NCBI RefSeq assembly: GCF_001045675.1
Contig: NZ_LEKT01000013.1
Coordinates: 1 to 61,454, forward strand
DNA length: 61,454 nucleotides
Direction: 5' to 3'
Origin: Megasphaera cerevisiae DSM 20462
GTDB taxonomy: Bacteria > Bacillota > Negativicutes > Veillonellales > Megasphaeraceae
A program made the position numbers and the translations under genes. Positions 34,305 to 42,760 of this stretch are shown here, in pieces (the stretch's first letter is position 1; every line of letters starts with the position of its first letter). The notes under the pieces are model-generated. The model worked only from the letters and a program-made list of their open reading frames with translations, made no database searches and had not been told where the DNA came from.

Positions 34305-34412
34305 ATGCGTCTTACCCCTCCTTTACTATAGACCATTTCTCCTGAACCATTTCCAGTACCTGCCCGGCTCCTTCTTTCAGAACCGCGGACATAAAATCAC
34401 CTTTTTTGAAAT

Positions 34413-34949
34413 CTACCGGACAATATATGCACTCACAATTTCCCCATAATAGGCCGTATGAAAATCCCTGTTTGACCCGGAAAACGTACTTTCCACATCC
34501 TGTGGATAAAAGGCTTTCTTATTTTCCTCCGTAATAGCCCCTGCATCCTGTTTTTGTGTATACATGACGCGGCATTCGAGAGTCAATGGCAGTTCCTTAA
34601 TAGCCGGAACAGAAATAATCTCAGGAGACTCTAAGGTCAACTGCAATTCTTTAATTTTATCTACATCACGTCCTGATTTCGTACCGCAGAAGCCGACTAT
34701 CTTTTTATTAAAAGGCCCTTGCGGGATATTCACTGTAAATTCAGGATTCGCTTCCAGCTGATGCCGGGTAAATCGATTTTCTCTGATGAAAGTAATAAAT
34801 GTCGGTTTCTGCCACACAATTCCCAGCATCCCCCAACCGATAGTCATGGAATTTACATGATCATTTACCTTCGTAGTCAGCAAAACTCCCGTCCCAAGAG
34901 CTTTCATAATAGTATTAGCATAATCAAATACTTCAATTTTTTCCTTCAT
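34413..34949 (-). CDS. Flavin reductase-like FMN-binding protein
   Basis: A 178-residue split-barrel flavoprotein of the flavin reductase-like family. Recognisable parts are GTGVLLTTKVNDHVNSMTIGWGMLG near the N-terminus, and FTVNIPQG and FCGTKSGRDVDK in the middle. Members bind FMN and reduce flavins or act as oxygen-sensitive electron carriers in anaerobes. It has AGGAGG before the start and is divergent from the LysR gene at 35185. Confidence 0.85.
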   Translation of the reverse strand: MKEKIEVFDYANTIMKALGTGVLLTTKVNDHVNSMTIGWGMLGIVWQKPTFITFIRENRFTRHQLEANPEFTVNIPQGPFNKKIVGFCGTKSGRDVDKIKELQLTLESPEIISVPAIKELPLTLECRVMYTQKQDAGAITEENKKAFYPQDVESTFSGSNRDFHTAYYGEIVSAYIVR

Positions 34950-35184
34950 CTGTTATTCCTCCTTATAAAATCCATTTATTATCACAATACAGCCATTGGC
35001 AGCAGGATACCGCTAGACAACCACTGCCGCGCCCTGCACCCTTGACCGGTTTGATACATATAGACAAAGAAAACAAATAGTGATATATTTCTATATTATA
35101 TGATAAACGTTGCTAGATATTTTTCCTAATTGTTTTTATATATACCAGTTATAGCTGCAGTGCATACCCTTGGGAAGTGATAGT

Positions 35185-36048
35185 ATGATCAGTCTTGAAC
35201 AAATACGATATTTTTTGGAGATTGTCCGCTGCGGAAGTTTAAATAAAGCGGCTGACCATCTTTATATTTCACAGCCCTCTCTCTCAAAACAGCTGCAGCA
35301 CCTGGAAAAGGAGTTATCCTGCACGCTGCTTATCAGAAGACATAACGGCATAGCACCCACCTCACAAGGAACGCTTTTATATGAACAAATGAGCGGCGTT
35401 TTGGATGAATTCGACCGGACCATCGATGGTGTCAGACATTTTAAAGAAACACACACCCTGCATATTGGCGGATTGGGAAATCTTATAACGTATTTTCTTC
35501 CCCGATATATGGAGAATTTAAAAGCAGGCGGACATAATAATGTGACTATTGATACCTGCTTCTCCAACAGAGAACTTGTGACCGGAATTGAAAACGGCAA
35601 ATTGGATGTGGCACTCCTTTCCAATGCCGAACCTCAACCTAATATTGCCATAATTCCCCTCATGACAGAACCACTTTACGCCGTATTTCCTATATCGCAT
35701 CCTCTATATCAGAAAAGCAATATAAATTTTCTGGATATTGTTATGCAGGAAAGGTTAGTCCTGTATAAAGACCCCTGCACAATCCGGGATTCCATACGCA
35801 AGCAATGCCACCGCATGAAAGTTACGCCCAATATTATCATGGAGCTGGACTTGACAGAATCCCTTCTGAGCTATGTGAGCCGCGGAGACGGCATAACGCT
35901 TCTGCCTGCCATTGTGGCAACAGCCATTCAGATGCCTTCCATTGCCGTACGAAAAATCAACCGCATCCCAATTTATCGGGAAATTTCAGTTGCTATGAAA
36001 AAAGAAAATATCACTGCATATCTGCCGATGTTTTCGGAATCGCTGTGA
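35185..36048 (+). CDS. LysR-family regulator, probable control of the flavin reductase-SDR genes
   Basis: A 287-residue LysR protein taken from the ATG at 35185 (MISLEQIRYFLEIVRCGS), which has GGGAAGTGA upstream; an in-frame TTG 15 bp earlier sits on that ribosome site. The helix-turn-helix spans about residues 15-60 (LNKAADHLYISQPSLSKQLQH) and the effector domain follows. It is divergent from the flavin reductase gene over a 235-bp gap, the usual layout of a LysR regulator with its target. Confidence 0.88.
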   Translation: MISLEQIRYFLEIVRCGSLNKAADHLYISQPSLSKQLQHLEKELSCTLLIRRHNGIAPTSQGTLLYEQMSGVLDEFDRTIDGVRHFKETHTLHIGGLGNLITYFLPRYMENLKAGGHNNVTIDTCFSNRELVTGIENGKLDVALLSNAEPQPNIAIIPLMTEPLYAVFPISHPLYQKSNINFLDIVMQERLVLYKDPCTIRDSIRKQCHRMKVTPNIIMELDLTESLLSYVSRGDGITLLPAIVATAIQMPSIAVRKINRIPIYREISVAMKKENITAYLPMFSESL

Positions 36049-36155
36049 AAACTTTAATTTTTCACCATTTTTTGATGCTTTCTTTACAAAGATGCTCCTC
36101 ATATAAATTTTAAACCGCACTCTCTTCCTATGCCGTAACGATCTATAGACATAAA

Positions 36156-36205
36156 AAGGACATACCCCAATCACCAGCAAAATTGCCGGCACAAGGTATG
36201 TCCTT
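36156..36205. terminator. Terminator between LysR gene and the MFS/binding-protein pseudogene
   Basis: AAGGACATACC (36156-36166) and GGTATGTCCTT (36195-36205) form an 11-bp stem. It lies between the rightward LysR gene and the leftward pseudogene. Confidence 0.75.
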
Positions 36206-36212
36206 ATCTATT

Positions 36213-38235
36213 TTATTTACCTTTAATCAACTGTTGATGCTTTTTAAGCAGATCCACAGTCAGCGGTTCTTTATATTGTTTCGGATACGCCGGTTCCTGC
36301 GCTTTATCGACGGTTTCGCCTTCATATAACGCCATAGGATAATTCTTCAAGACTTCGGGACGAGCTTTTTTAATAATGCATGCCGCTATTTTCATAGCCA
36401 ATTCTTTCTTTTTGCTATCCTGCTTGTCAATCACAGCCACACCTTCCGTCAGGAAAAAATTCCCTTCCACTGGATCGACAATCTGAATAGGAAGACCCTT
36501 TTTCTGTTCCAGCAAAGCCTGATGGCGCAGCCCGAACCCAATAGCAACTTCACCGGCTTTTACTTTTTTGAGCGGACCGGAGCCGGATTTTTCCATATGA
36601 GGTCCGGCATTGTCGTCTAATGCCTCCATAATTTTGCTGCCCTCTTCTTCTCCGTAGGCATCAAATACAGCTTGCGCCAGCAGCCAGGCCGTAGACGATC
36701 CCATAATATCCCGCAAGGCGATTTTATCCTTATAAATAGGTTTCGCCAGATCCTTAATCGAAGCCGGTATGGGCAGATTTTCTTTTTGCAGTACTTCCGT
36801 ATTGACAAAAATCGAACCAAACTGCCCCGTATTCGGGCGATAATACGGGAGTATTCTTTGATCGTTTGGGCATCAAAAGTTAGATCTGCAAACATGTGAT
36901 TTTTTGCTGTGCCGAGTCAATATAGTACATGCTCATTGTAACTACATCCACTTCAATATTTTTCCCCTCTGCAACCAGTTTGCCGCCTAATTCAGAGGTT
37001 CCGAAGGACTGCAGCAGATATTTTTCTTCGTAGCCGTTATTATCCAGTGCATGCTTGATCGCATCTTGTACCTCCGGATCGGCATAAGCATCAAAACCAA
37101 AGATTGCGCCGGCCGTGCCGGAAAGCTCACGCCCGCCGCAATCCATGGCAAACGGCCACACCAACCCATTGATGGCATACAAGAAAAAGCCTCCGATACA
37201 TAAAAATATACTAAGTCCGGTCACCGTTTCCGATACCATGAACCCGATGATAGACAGTCCGCCCATGACGGAACAGACCAGTACCGCCAGCAAACGGTGA
37301 TGGCGGCAATAGGTATCACTGACTGCCGGAATGATCAAGCTGCCTAAGCTCATGGCAACAGACAACATCAAATTCTGTATAATCCCATCTTGCAGATCCA
37401 GGCCCATCACATCCGTAAAATATACGGGAATCCAATTTAAAAGGCCATACCGGCCGACACTGCTCCGCGCAATAACCACCAACCATATATCGAACTGCCA
37501 TTGACGGCCCAAATACAAATACGGGTACAGCCGGCTCCGCCCATGCAACGCTTTGGCAATTTGAGACTCTGACCGGACGTTAACGGCATCATCATCCTGA
37601 TACGGCGGCAGGCCTACCGATTGCGGACTAACTTTGACAGTCAGCCAGTACACCCCCGCTACAAGCAGCGGTAAAATAACAGGATATCGAAAAGCAGCAC
37701 GCCATCCTTCAGCCGGAGCCAGCGAAAAAGACAAAATTACAATCTCCATACATATCGCCTGCCCAAAAGCGGCAAACCCGTTAGACAGACCAGCAGCAAA
37801 GCCCCGATGCCTGCTGGGCCACCATTTGGCCAGCATCGACATTCCCGACGGCCATGCCATCGCTTGAAAATACCCGTTCAATCCCCAAAGCACCAGGATC
37901 ACCATAAATGAATCCTGAAAACTGATCAGCAAATTTGCCGCAACAGAACAAATAACGGCGCCGATAATAAACCGGTTGGGCCCCATCAGCTCACCCAGCC
38001 TGCCATTGATGAGATGCCCGATCCCATAGGTCCAGAAAAATACAGAGGATAAAATACCCAGCTAAGATGCGCTCCAGTTCTAAGCCGTAATCATGAGAAA
38101 AATAGCCGAACGCAAATTCAGCCGCCCGCAGTACAAAAAACAATACAAAATAGAAAAAAAAACAATAGCCCGCCATGCATAGTTGCGAAAGATGAGGTAT
38201 TGTGCCTCCGTATACCCCAATATTTTTTGTTCCAT
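36213..38235 (-). pseudogene. Chimeric pseudogene: MFS transporter (N-terminal part) joined to an ABC binding protein
   Basis: Reading from ATG 38235 (MEQKILGYTEAQYLIFRNYA) gives an OPA/GlpT-like MFS protein, interrupted by two in-frame TAG codons (plus-strand CTA at 38080-38082 and 38062-38064), which read as CAG would give QNWSASQLGIL. The MFS frame continues to about 37102, where GRELSGTAGAIF runs straight into FGFDAYADPEVQDAIKHAL, the start of the mature part of a periplasmic solute-binding protein. That in turn suffers a 1-nt loss in an A-run near 36900 and another in a C-run near 36850, and ends intact at 36213 (LLKKHQQLIKGK). No functional product is expected. A deletion joining two neighbouring transport genes is the simplest origin. 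Confidence 0.85.
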
Positions 38236-38284
38236 GTAGCTCCTCTCTTCTGCATTTTGTAATGATACTTTTCATAAAATCAAA

Positions 38285-38341
38285 AAATCTCTAAAAATAT
38301 AGGGGCAACTTCCTTGTCGCCGCTGTTCTTTTTAGAGATTT
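38285..38341 (-). terminator. Hairpin in front of the pseudogene
   Basis: Perfect 13-bp arms AAATCTCTAAAAA (38285-38297) and TTTTTAGAGATTT (38329-38341) enclose a small inner stem GGCGAC/GTTGCC. On the - strand it is followed by TTTTGATTTT, so it looks like a terminator or attenuator about 50 bp ahead of the pseudogene start. The rest of 38236-38560 is AT-rich and shows no gene. Confidence 0.6.
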
Positions 38342-38561
38342 CTTGCACGCAATATTTTACCTTATCATGACACGCACTCTATGTTTATTCGATAGCTAAT
38401 TGCATATAACAGCAAAATATTTCATTTATTTTATAGAAAAAATATAGCACTGCCCTACAGCAATATCAACAAAAGGTTAGGTAATTTTACACTTTATTTT
38501 AAACAAAGAAATAAAAAATCACTGTTTCTTTTTTTTGCAATTATTTTGCATATATTTCAAA

Positions 38562-38600
38562 AAAAAACTGCCAGCACATTTACTGCAGGCAGTTTTTTTT
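38562..38600 (-). terminator. Terminator of the hydrogenase gene
   Basis: AAAAAACTGCC and GGCAGTTTTTTTT pair around an inner TGC/GCA, about 58 bp after the hydrogenase stop codon; strong T-runs on both strands. Confidence 0.88.
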
Positions 38601-38658
38601 CATATATATTTCCTCATTTATTTGACGGCGCGGTCTCATACCGCAAAAGGCATCATTT

Positions 38659-39903
38659 CTAATCCAGCTTACGGTCATACAAATGACTCTTTGTCAAAAA
38701 TTCTTCCACTGTGGAAAAACCTAACTCCTTAAGCATGCCGATGACATACGGATTTTCCATAGGCGTTTCAAACTCAGATGTATCACTATAGGCCTGCACA
38801 TGCTTCTTTCCGTCTTCTTTCTTGATAATGGCCCGCGGGCCGCCTACGCAGCCGCCAACACAACCCATGCCCTCAAAAAAGTTGCCATCTCGCTTACCAG
38901 CCAAGATATCATTGATCATGGCCTTGCACCCGGGAACGCCATCAGCCTTGCGTGTCTGAACCGTTATTTTGCGATGCGGATCCAGTTTTTCCACAGTACG
39001 GGTAACAGCTGCCGCCACGCCGCCGGCAAAAGCATAGCGTATACCCGCAGTAGACGCGTGAGGAACATTATCTTCTTCCATCTTGTTTAAGTCAATATTG
39101 GTTACCGAAAACAGATCCCGCAATTCCTGATACGTAATCGCATAATCAATAGCTCCCACCAGATCCGGTTCCTTGCGTTCTGCTTTTTTCGCCAGACAGG
39201 GCCCGATAAAAACTGTCTTGGCATTGGGATGAAGCGCTTTGACCGTACGTCCACCGGCTATCATGGGAGATACAGATCCGGGCACATTCGGAAGCAGCTG
39301 ATGATACAGCTTTTTAATCATAGCGATCCACATGGGACAACAACAGCTGGTCAGCTGAAAATCCGTTTCACTATTGATATTTTTATCAAATTCCAAAGCT
39401 TCCTTCAGCGTCAGTATATCGGCAAATACAGCGACTTCAATCATGCCCGTAAAGCCCAATTTTTTCAAAGCCGTCCGCAGCTTTCCAACCGTCACATCAT
39501 CACCAAACTGTCCGGAAAAAGCCGGTGCAATCAAGGCATATATAGGTCCATCGTAATCGTGCAGCTCCTGCACAACAGGAATAATATCCTTTTTAGTTTT
39601 CAGCGCATCCAGCTTGCAGGCATCAACACAAGCCTGACAGCCTACACATTTAGCATCATCAATAATCATGCCCTTTTCCGGATCCATTTGAATCGCATCC
39701 CAGTCACATGCCGCAGCGGCAGCGCAGGGTTCTTTGCTGTCAGTCGTACACACACACGGTTTAACCCGCCAGATAAGCGGCGCATCATCTGGCTGCGCCA
39801 GACAGGCAATCATGCGCGGATCCACTTTTTCCGGTACAATTTTCTCTTTATTTGCTACTGCCTGCCGCAGCAGCTGATAATACAACTCATCCAACGAAGC
39901 CAT
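38659..39903 (-). CDS. [FeFe]-hydrogenase catalytic subunit, group B-like
   Basis: A 414-residue protein from the ATG at 39903 (AAGGAGG upstream; the longer frame to 39945 lacks one). A ferredoxin-type region has CVGCQACVDACKLDA near residue 80 and further cysteines (CVCTTDSKEPC, AAACDW) near 48-65. The H-cluster motifs are L1 LTSCCCPMW, L2 IGPCLAKKAE and L3 EGMGCVGGCVGGP, so all cluster cysteines are present. The forms of L1 (CPMW rather than CPGW) and L2 (GPC rather than MPC) fit the poorly studied group B enzymes. It likely exchanges electrons between ferredoxin, made by the PFORs, and protons. No maturase or partner subunit is adjacent. Confidence 0.88.
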   Translation of the reverse strand: MASLDELYYQLLRQAVANKEKIVPEKVDPRMIACLAQPDDAPLIWRVKPCVCTTDSKEPCAAAAACDWDAIQMDPEKGMIIDDAKCVGCQACVDACKLDALKTKKDIIPVVQELHDYDGPIYALIAPAFSGQFGDDVTVGKLRTALKKLGFTGMIEVAVFADILTLKEALEFDKNINSETDFQLTSCCCPMWIAMIKKLYHQLLPNVPGSVSPMIAGGRTVKALHPNAKTVFIGPCLAKKAERKEPDLVGAIDYAITYQELRDLFSVTNIDLNKMEEDNVPHASTAGIRYAFAGGVAAAVTRTVEKLDPHRKITVQTRKADGVPGCKAMINDILAGKRDGNFFEGMGCVGGCVGGPRAIIKKEDGKKHVQAYSDTSEFETPMENPYVIGMLKELGFSTVEEFLTKSHLYDRKLD

Positions 39904-40068
39904 AAAAAGAACCTCCTTCATCGACAAAAAACAATGATAACCCAAATTACTGACTTAAATATAAACGTTTTCTAATTTTCTGTCAATGAATTGGTTCTTC
40001 CAGTATAATAAAACGATTTATTTTTCCGGGGTTTTTATTTATTCTTTTAATCCCGCATATGCAATGAA

Positions 40069-40112
40069 TACATCCCGTTATTACGCGCCTTGCATTACGA
40101 TAACGGGATGTA
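40069..40112 (-). terminator. Terminator of the sulfonate operon
   Basis: TACATCCCGTTAT (40069-40081) and ATAACGGGATGTA (40100-40112) form a perfect 13-bp stem, 7 bp past the ssuA stop. The U-tract is better on the + strand, so termination strength for the operon is uncertain. Confidence 0.7.
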
Positions 40113-40118
40113 CTATTT

Positions 40119-41090
40119 TTACAGCGAATTGGCAATGGAACTATCAATATAATCTTTTATATTGATATCTTTTTTAATAATGCCGATGGTCTTCATAAAT
40201 TGGGCCGTTGCTTCCAAGCCTGCAATATCTTCTTCCGTAATTTTTACAGGATATTCATATTCATCAAGAATTTTCACCATTTGCTCCGGCGTGCAATGAT
40301 AATGAGCCGCCAGGCCCGGTGCTACTTCCTCCTGATGCGTCTTGATGTATTTTGCCGCTTTGGCATATTCTTGAAGGAAAATCTTCACAACCTCCTGATT
40401 ATCAGTTACATATTTTTCCGTTACAAAAATCGGTCCGCCGCCATTGGGGCAGCCCGTCTGATCCACTAAAAATTTTCCTGCCTTCTTATCCAATAAAAAA
40501 GTAACGTTAGGTTCCCAAAACGCGACAGCATCTACCTGTTTTTGAAGCAGCGCAGTTTCGGCATCACCGGCTGTCAGGTTTACGATCTGCACATCGTTCA
40601 AGGACATCCCATTCTTTTCCAGAATGGAGTACAGCATGTGATGCGCACTCGATCCGACAGTAATGCCTATTTTTTTACTTTTCAATTGCTTGGGATCCGT
40701 AATACCGGAATCATTGCCAACAATAATCGCCTGTATTTTATCCCCCTTGCCGCCCTGCGCGATAATTTTATTTTTTTGTCCGGCTGCCAGCGGCGTAATA
40801 GTAGGTACATCACCGCCGATTCCGATATCCTGCTGCCCCGCCGCAAAGGATTCATTCAAAGACGGACCGGCATCAAATTCTGTCCATTGCACCTTGATCC
40901 CCTTGCTCTCCAACGCTTTTTCCAGACTCCCCTTGTCCTTCATATACCACAACGGCGCCCATGTCGCCGACGGCTGGATGGCGACTCGAAGTACTTTATC
41001 CGCGCTGGTCTGATCACTCGTTCCACAGCCTGCTACCAAAGCCATAAGGCAAGTGCCGAGTACCATTCCGCTTATTATTTTTTTCCACAT
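40119..41090 (-). CDS. ssuA: ABC substrate-binding lipoprotein, aliphatic sulfonate/taurine type
   Basis: A 323-residue lipoprotein: the signal peptide ends in the lipobox LVAGC (Cys22). The mature part is SsuA/TauA-like, with LRVAIQPSATWAPLWYMKDK, AGQQDIGIGGDVPTIT, GVSVGSSAHH-type KKIGITVGSSAHH and DAVAFWEPN. It should be anchored outside the membrane and deliver ligand to the SsuC/SsuB transporter encoded just upstream. Related proteins bind nitrate, taurine, alkanesulfonates or thiamine precursors; the aminotransferase, reductase and TauE genes of the operon favour a sulfonate. Confidence 0.88.
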   Translation of the reverse strand: MWKKIISGMVLGTCLMALVAGCGTSDQTSADKVLRVAIQPSATWAPLWYMKDKGSLEKALESKGIKVQWTEFDAGPSLNESFAAGQQDIGIGGDVPTITPLAAGQKNKIIAQGGKGDKIQAIIVGNDSGITDPKQLKSKKIGITVGSSAHHMLYSILEKNGMSLNDVQIVNLTAGDAETALLQKQVDAVAFWEPNVTFLLDKKAGKFLVDQTGCPNGGGPIFVTEKYVTDNQEVVKIFLQEYAKAAKYIKTHQEEVAPGLAAHYHCTPEQMVKILDEYEYPVKITEEDIAGLEATAQFMKTIGIIKKDINIKDYIDSSIANSL

Positions 41091-41114
41091 ATTGGATTTC
41101 CCCCTCGCATCAAT

Positions 41115-41861
41115 TCAACGTATTACTGAAAAAATTATCAAAAAGTATTTTTTTAACTCTACAAATTCTTTGGAGTTTCTATCCCGCGGCCGCGGTAGAT
41201 CAACCCGAATAATTTTTTCTCCCGTCGGGAATTTAGGTGACAGCATAATAATTTTATCCGCTAAATATACCGCTTCTTCGATATCATGTGTCACCATAAG
41301 CATGGTCGATTTTTTACCTTCCTTGATTCGGTACATCTCTTTCTGCAGAGCAATCTTCGTAAAAGCATCCAGCGCACTGAACGGTTCATCCAGCAATAAC
41401 AGCTTGGGATTGTTGACAAGCGCTCTGGCAATATTAGCTCTTTGGGCCATCCCTCCGGATAATTGCTTTGGGTATGATCTTTCAAAGCCGCTCAAGCCCA
41501 CTAAATCAATATATGATTGGACAATTTCATATTTTTCTTTTTTACCTGTATGCTGCAGGGAATAGCCGATATTTTCTGCCACTGTCAGCCAGGGGAACAA
41601 GCGATGCTTCTGAAAAATCACGCCCCGTTCCCGGCTTGTTCCGCAAACAGTTTTTCCATCTACAAATATTTCGCCTTCATATTCTTCGTCCAAGCCGGAA
41701 ATAAGCCGCAGTATCGTGCTTTTTCCACAGCCGCTGCCGCCGATAAGGCAAACAAATTCGCCCTCTTCAATCGTAAAATTGATGTTCTTTAAAACCTGCA
41801 GCTTACGATCCCCTTGCCCAAAGGATTTGCAAAGATGATTGACCTGTACATAGCTATTCAT
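41115..41861 (-). CDS. ssuB: ABC transporter ATPase, SsuB/TauB type
   Basis: A 248-residue ABC ATPase. Walker A is GGSGCGKST near residue 43, the signature LSGGMAQRANIARAL near 135 and Walker B LLLLDEPFSALDAFTK near 155, followed by the switch histidine in VTHDIEEAVYLADK. The GERGVIFQ-like Q-loop (RERGVIFQKHRLFPWL) is typical of sulfonate/nitrate/taurine importers. It follows ssuC by 26 bp and precedes ssuA by 24 bp. Confidence 0.93.
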   Translation of the reverse strand: MNSYVQVNHLCKSFGQGDRKLQVLKNINFTIEEGEFVCLIGGSGCGKSTILRLISGLDEEYEGEIFVDGKTVCGTSRERGVIFQKHRLFPWLTVAENIGYSLQHTGKKEKYEIVQSYIDLVGLSGFERSYPKQLSGGMAQRANIARALVNNPKLLLLDEPFSALDAFTKIALQKEMYRIKEGKKSTMLMVTHDIEEAVYLADKIIMLSPKFPTGEKIIRVDLPRPRDRNSKEFVELKKYFLIIFSVIR

Positions 41862-41887
41862 ACTAAATCCCCCCTATGCGGACACCC

Positions 41888-42733
41888 CTATCCCTCATAT
41901 CTTGTAATTTTACGCTCTACCTGCTTCAATGCCACATCCATGCATTTACCGATGACGCCAATAGAAAGCATCCCGACAATCACAACATCACTCATCGAAA
42001 ATTGCCGGGCATTCATGATCATATACCCGATCCCGCTCGAAGACGCTACCAATTCCGCCGCGACCACACAAGCCCAGCAGGCCGCCAGGGCCACTCGCAT
42101 ACCGGTAAATATATTAGGTAATGCAGCTGGAATAATCAACGTCGCAATCATGCGAAAGCGAGGTATTTCCAAAACCTTGGCAACCTCAATCAGCTTGTAA
42201 TCTACTTGTCGTATACCGTCAATAACATTGATTAGTACAACAAAGAAGCCTCCCAAAAAAATGATGAAAACCTTGGAGATTTCTCCAATGCCAAACCATA
42301 AAATGGCCAGCGGAATCCATCCTATCGGCGGAATCGGCCGGAGGATTTGAATAACCAGATCCAGCATTTTATTCATTTTTTTCGAAAGGCCTATCACTAT
42401 TCCCAGTATGATTCCCAGCCCGCAGGCCAAAAAATATCCCTCCAGCACCCGAATAATACTGATCAGCAGCTGTTGCTGCAGCGACCCGTCCTTCAGCATC
42501 GAAACAGTAGTCGCCGCAATGGTTGCCGGTGCCGGCAGCGTAATGGGATTGATATAGCCCATCGTCTCCAAGCCGGACCACAACAGCACAATACTCACTG
42601 TGAAAATAATATATTCCATACAGGATACTATTTTTCGACCTATTAGCATAGCAGCCCTCTTTATCATTTCAAAATACGTTGCGCTAAGTTTTTTATCGTC
42701 AACACACACGGTGCTGCTCCTTTCGTTCATCAT
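41888..42733 (-). CDS. ssuC: ABC transporter permease, SsuC/TauC type
   Basis: A 281-residue permease taken from the ATG at 42733 (MNERSST region), behind AAAGGGGG; the longer frame starts inside the upstream intergenic gap. It has about six membrane segments and the EAA loop ACWACVVAAELVASSSGIGYM near residue 210. The segment RPIPPIGWIPLAILWFGIGE is characteristic of the sulfonate/nitrate permease family. Confidence 0.92.
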   Translation of the reverse strand: MMNERSSTVCVDDKKLSATYFEMIKRAAMLIGRKIVSCMEYIIFTVSIVLLWSGLETMGYINPITLPAPATIAATTVSMLKDGSLQQQLLISIIRVLEGYFLACGLGIILGIVIGLSKKMNKMLDLVIQILRPIPPIGWIPLAILWFGIGEISKVFIIFLGGFFVVLINVIDGIRQVDYKLIEVAKVLEIPRFRMIATLIIPAALPNIFTGMRVALAACWACVVAAELVASSSGIGYMIMNARQFSMSDVVIVGMLSIGVIGKCMDVALKQVERKITRYEG

Positions 42734-42760
42734 GGTATTTTCCCCCTTTATCACATACCT

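Noticed and set aside
37991-38275. Separate 94-residue leftward membrane protein
   Set aside because: This is a +1 shadow of the MFS pseudogene start; the true frame begins at 38235 and is in frame with the downstream MFS part except for two TAG codons.
39229-39975. 248-codon + strand reading frame
   Set aside because: It lies antisense to the hydrogenase gene, which has complete H-cluster motifs; the frame has no ribosome site or recognisable product.
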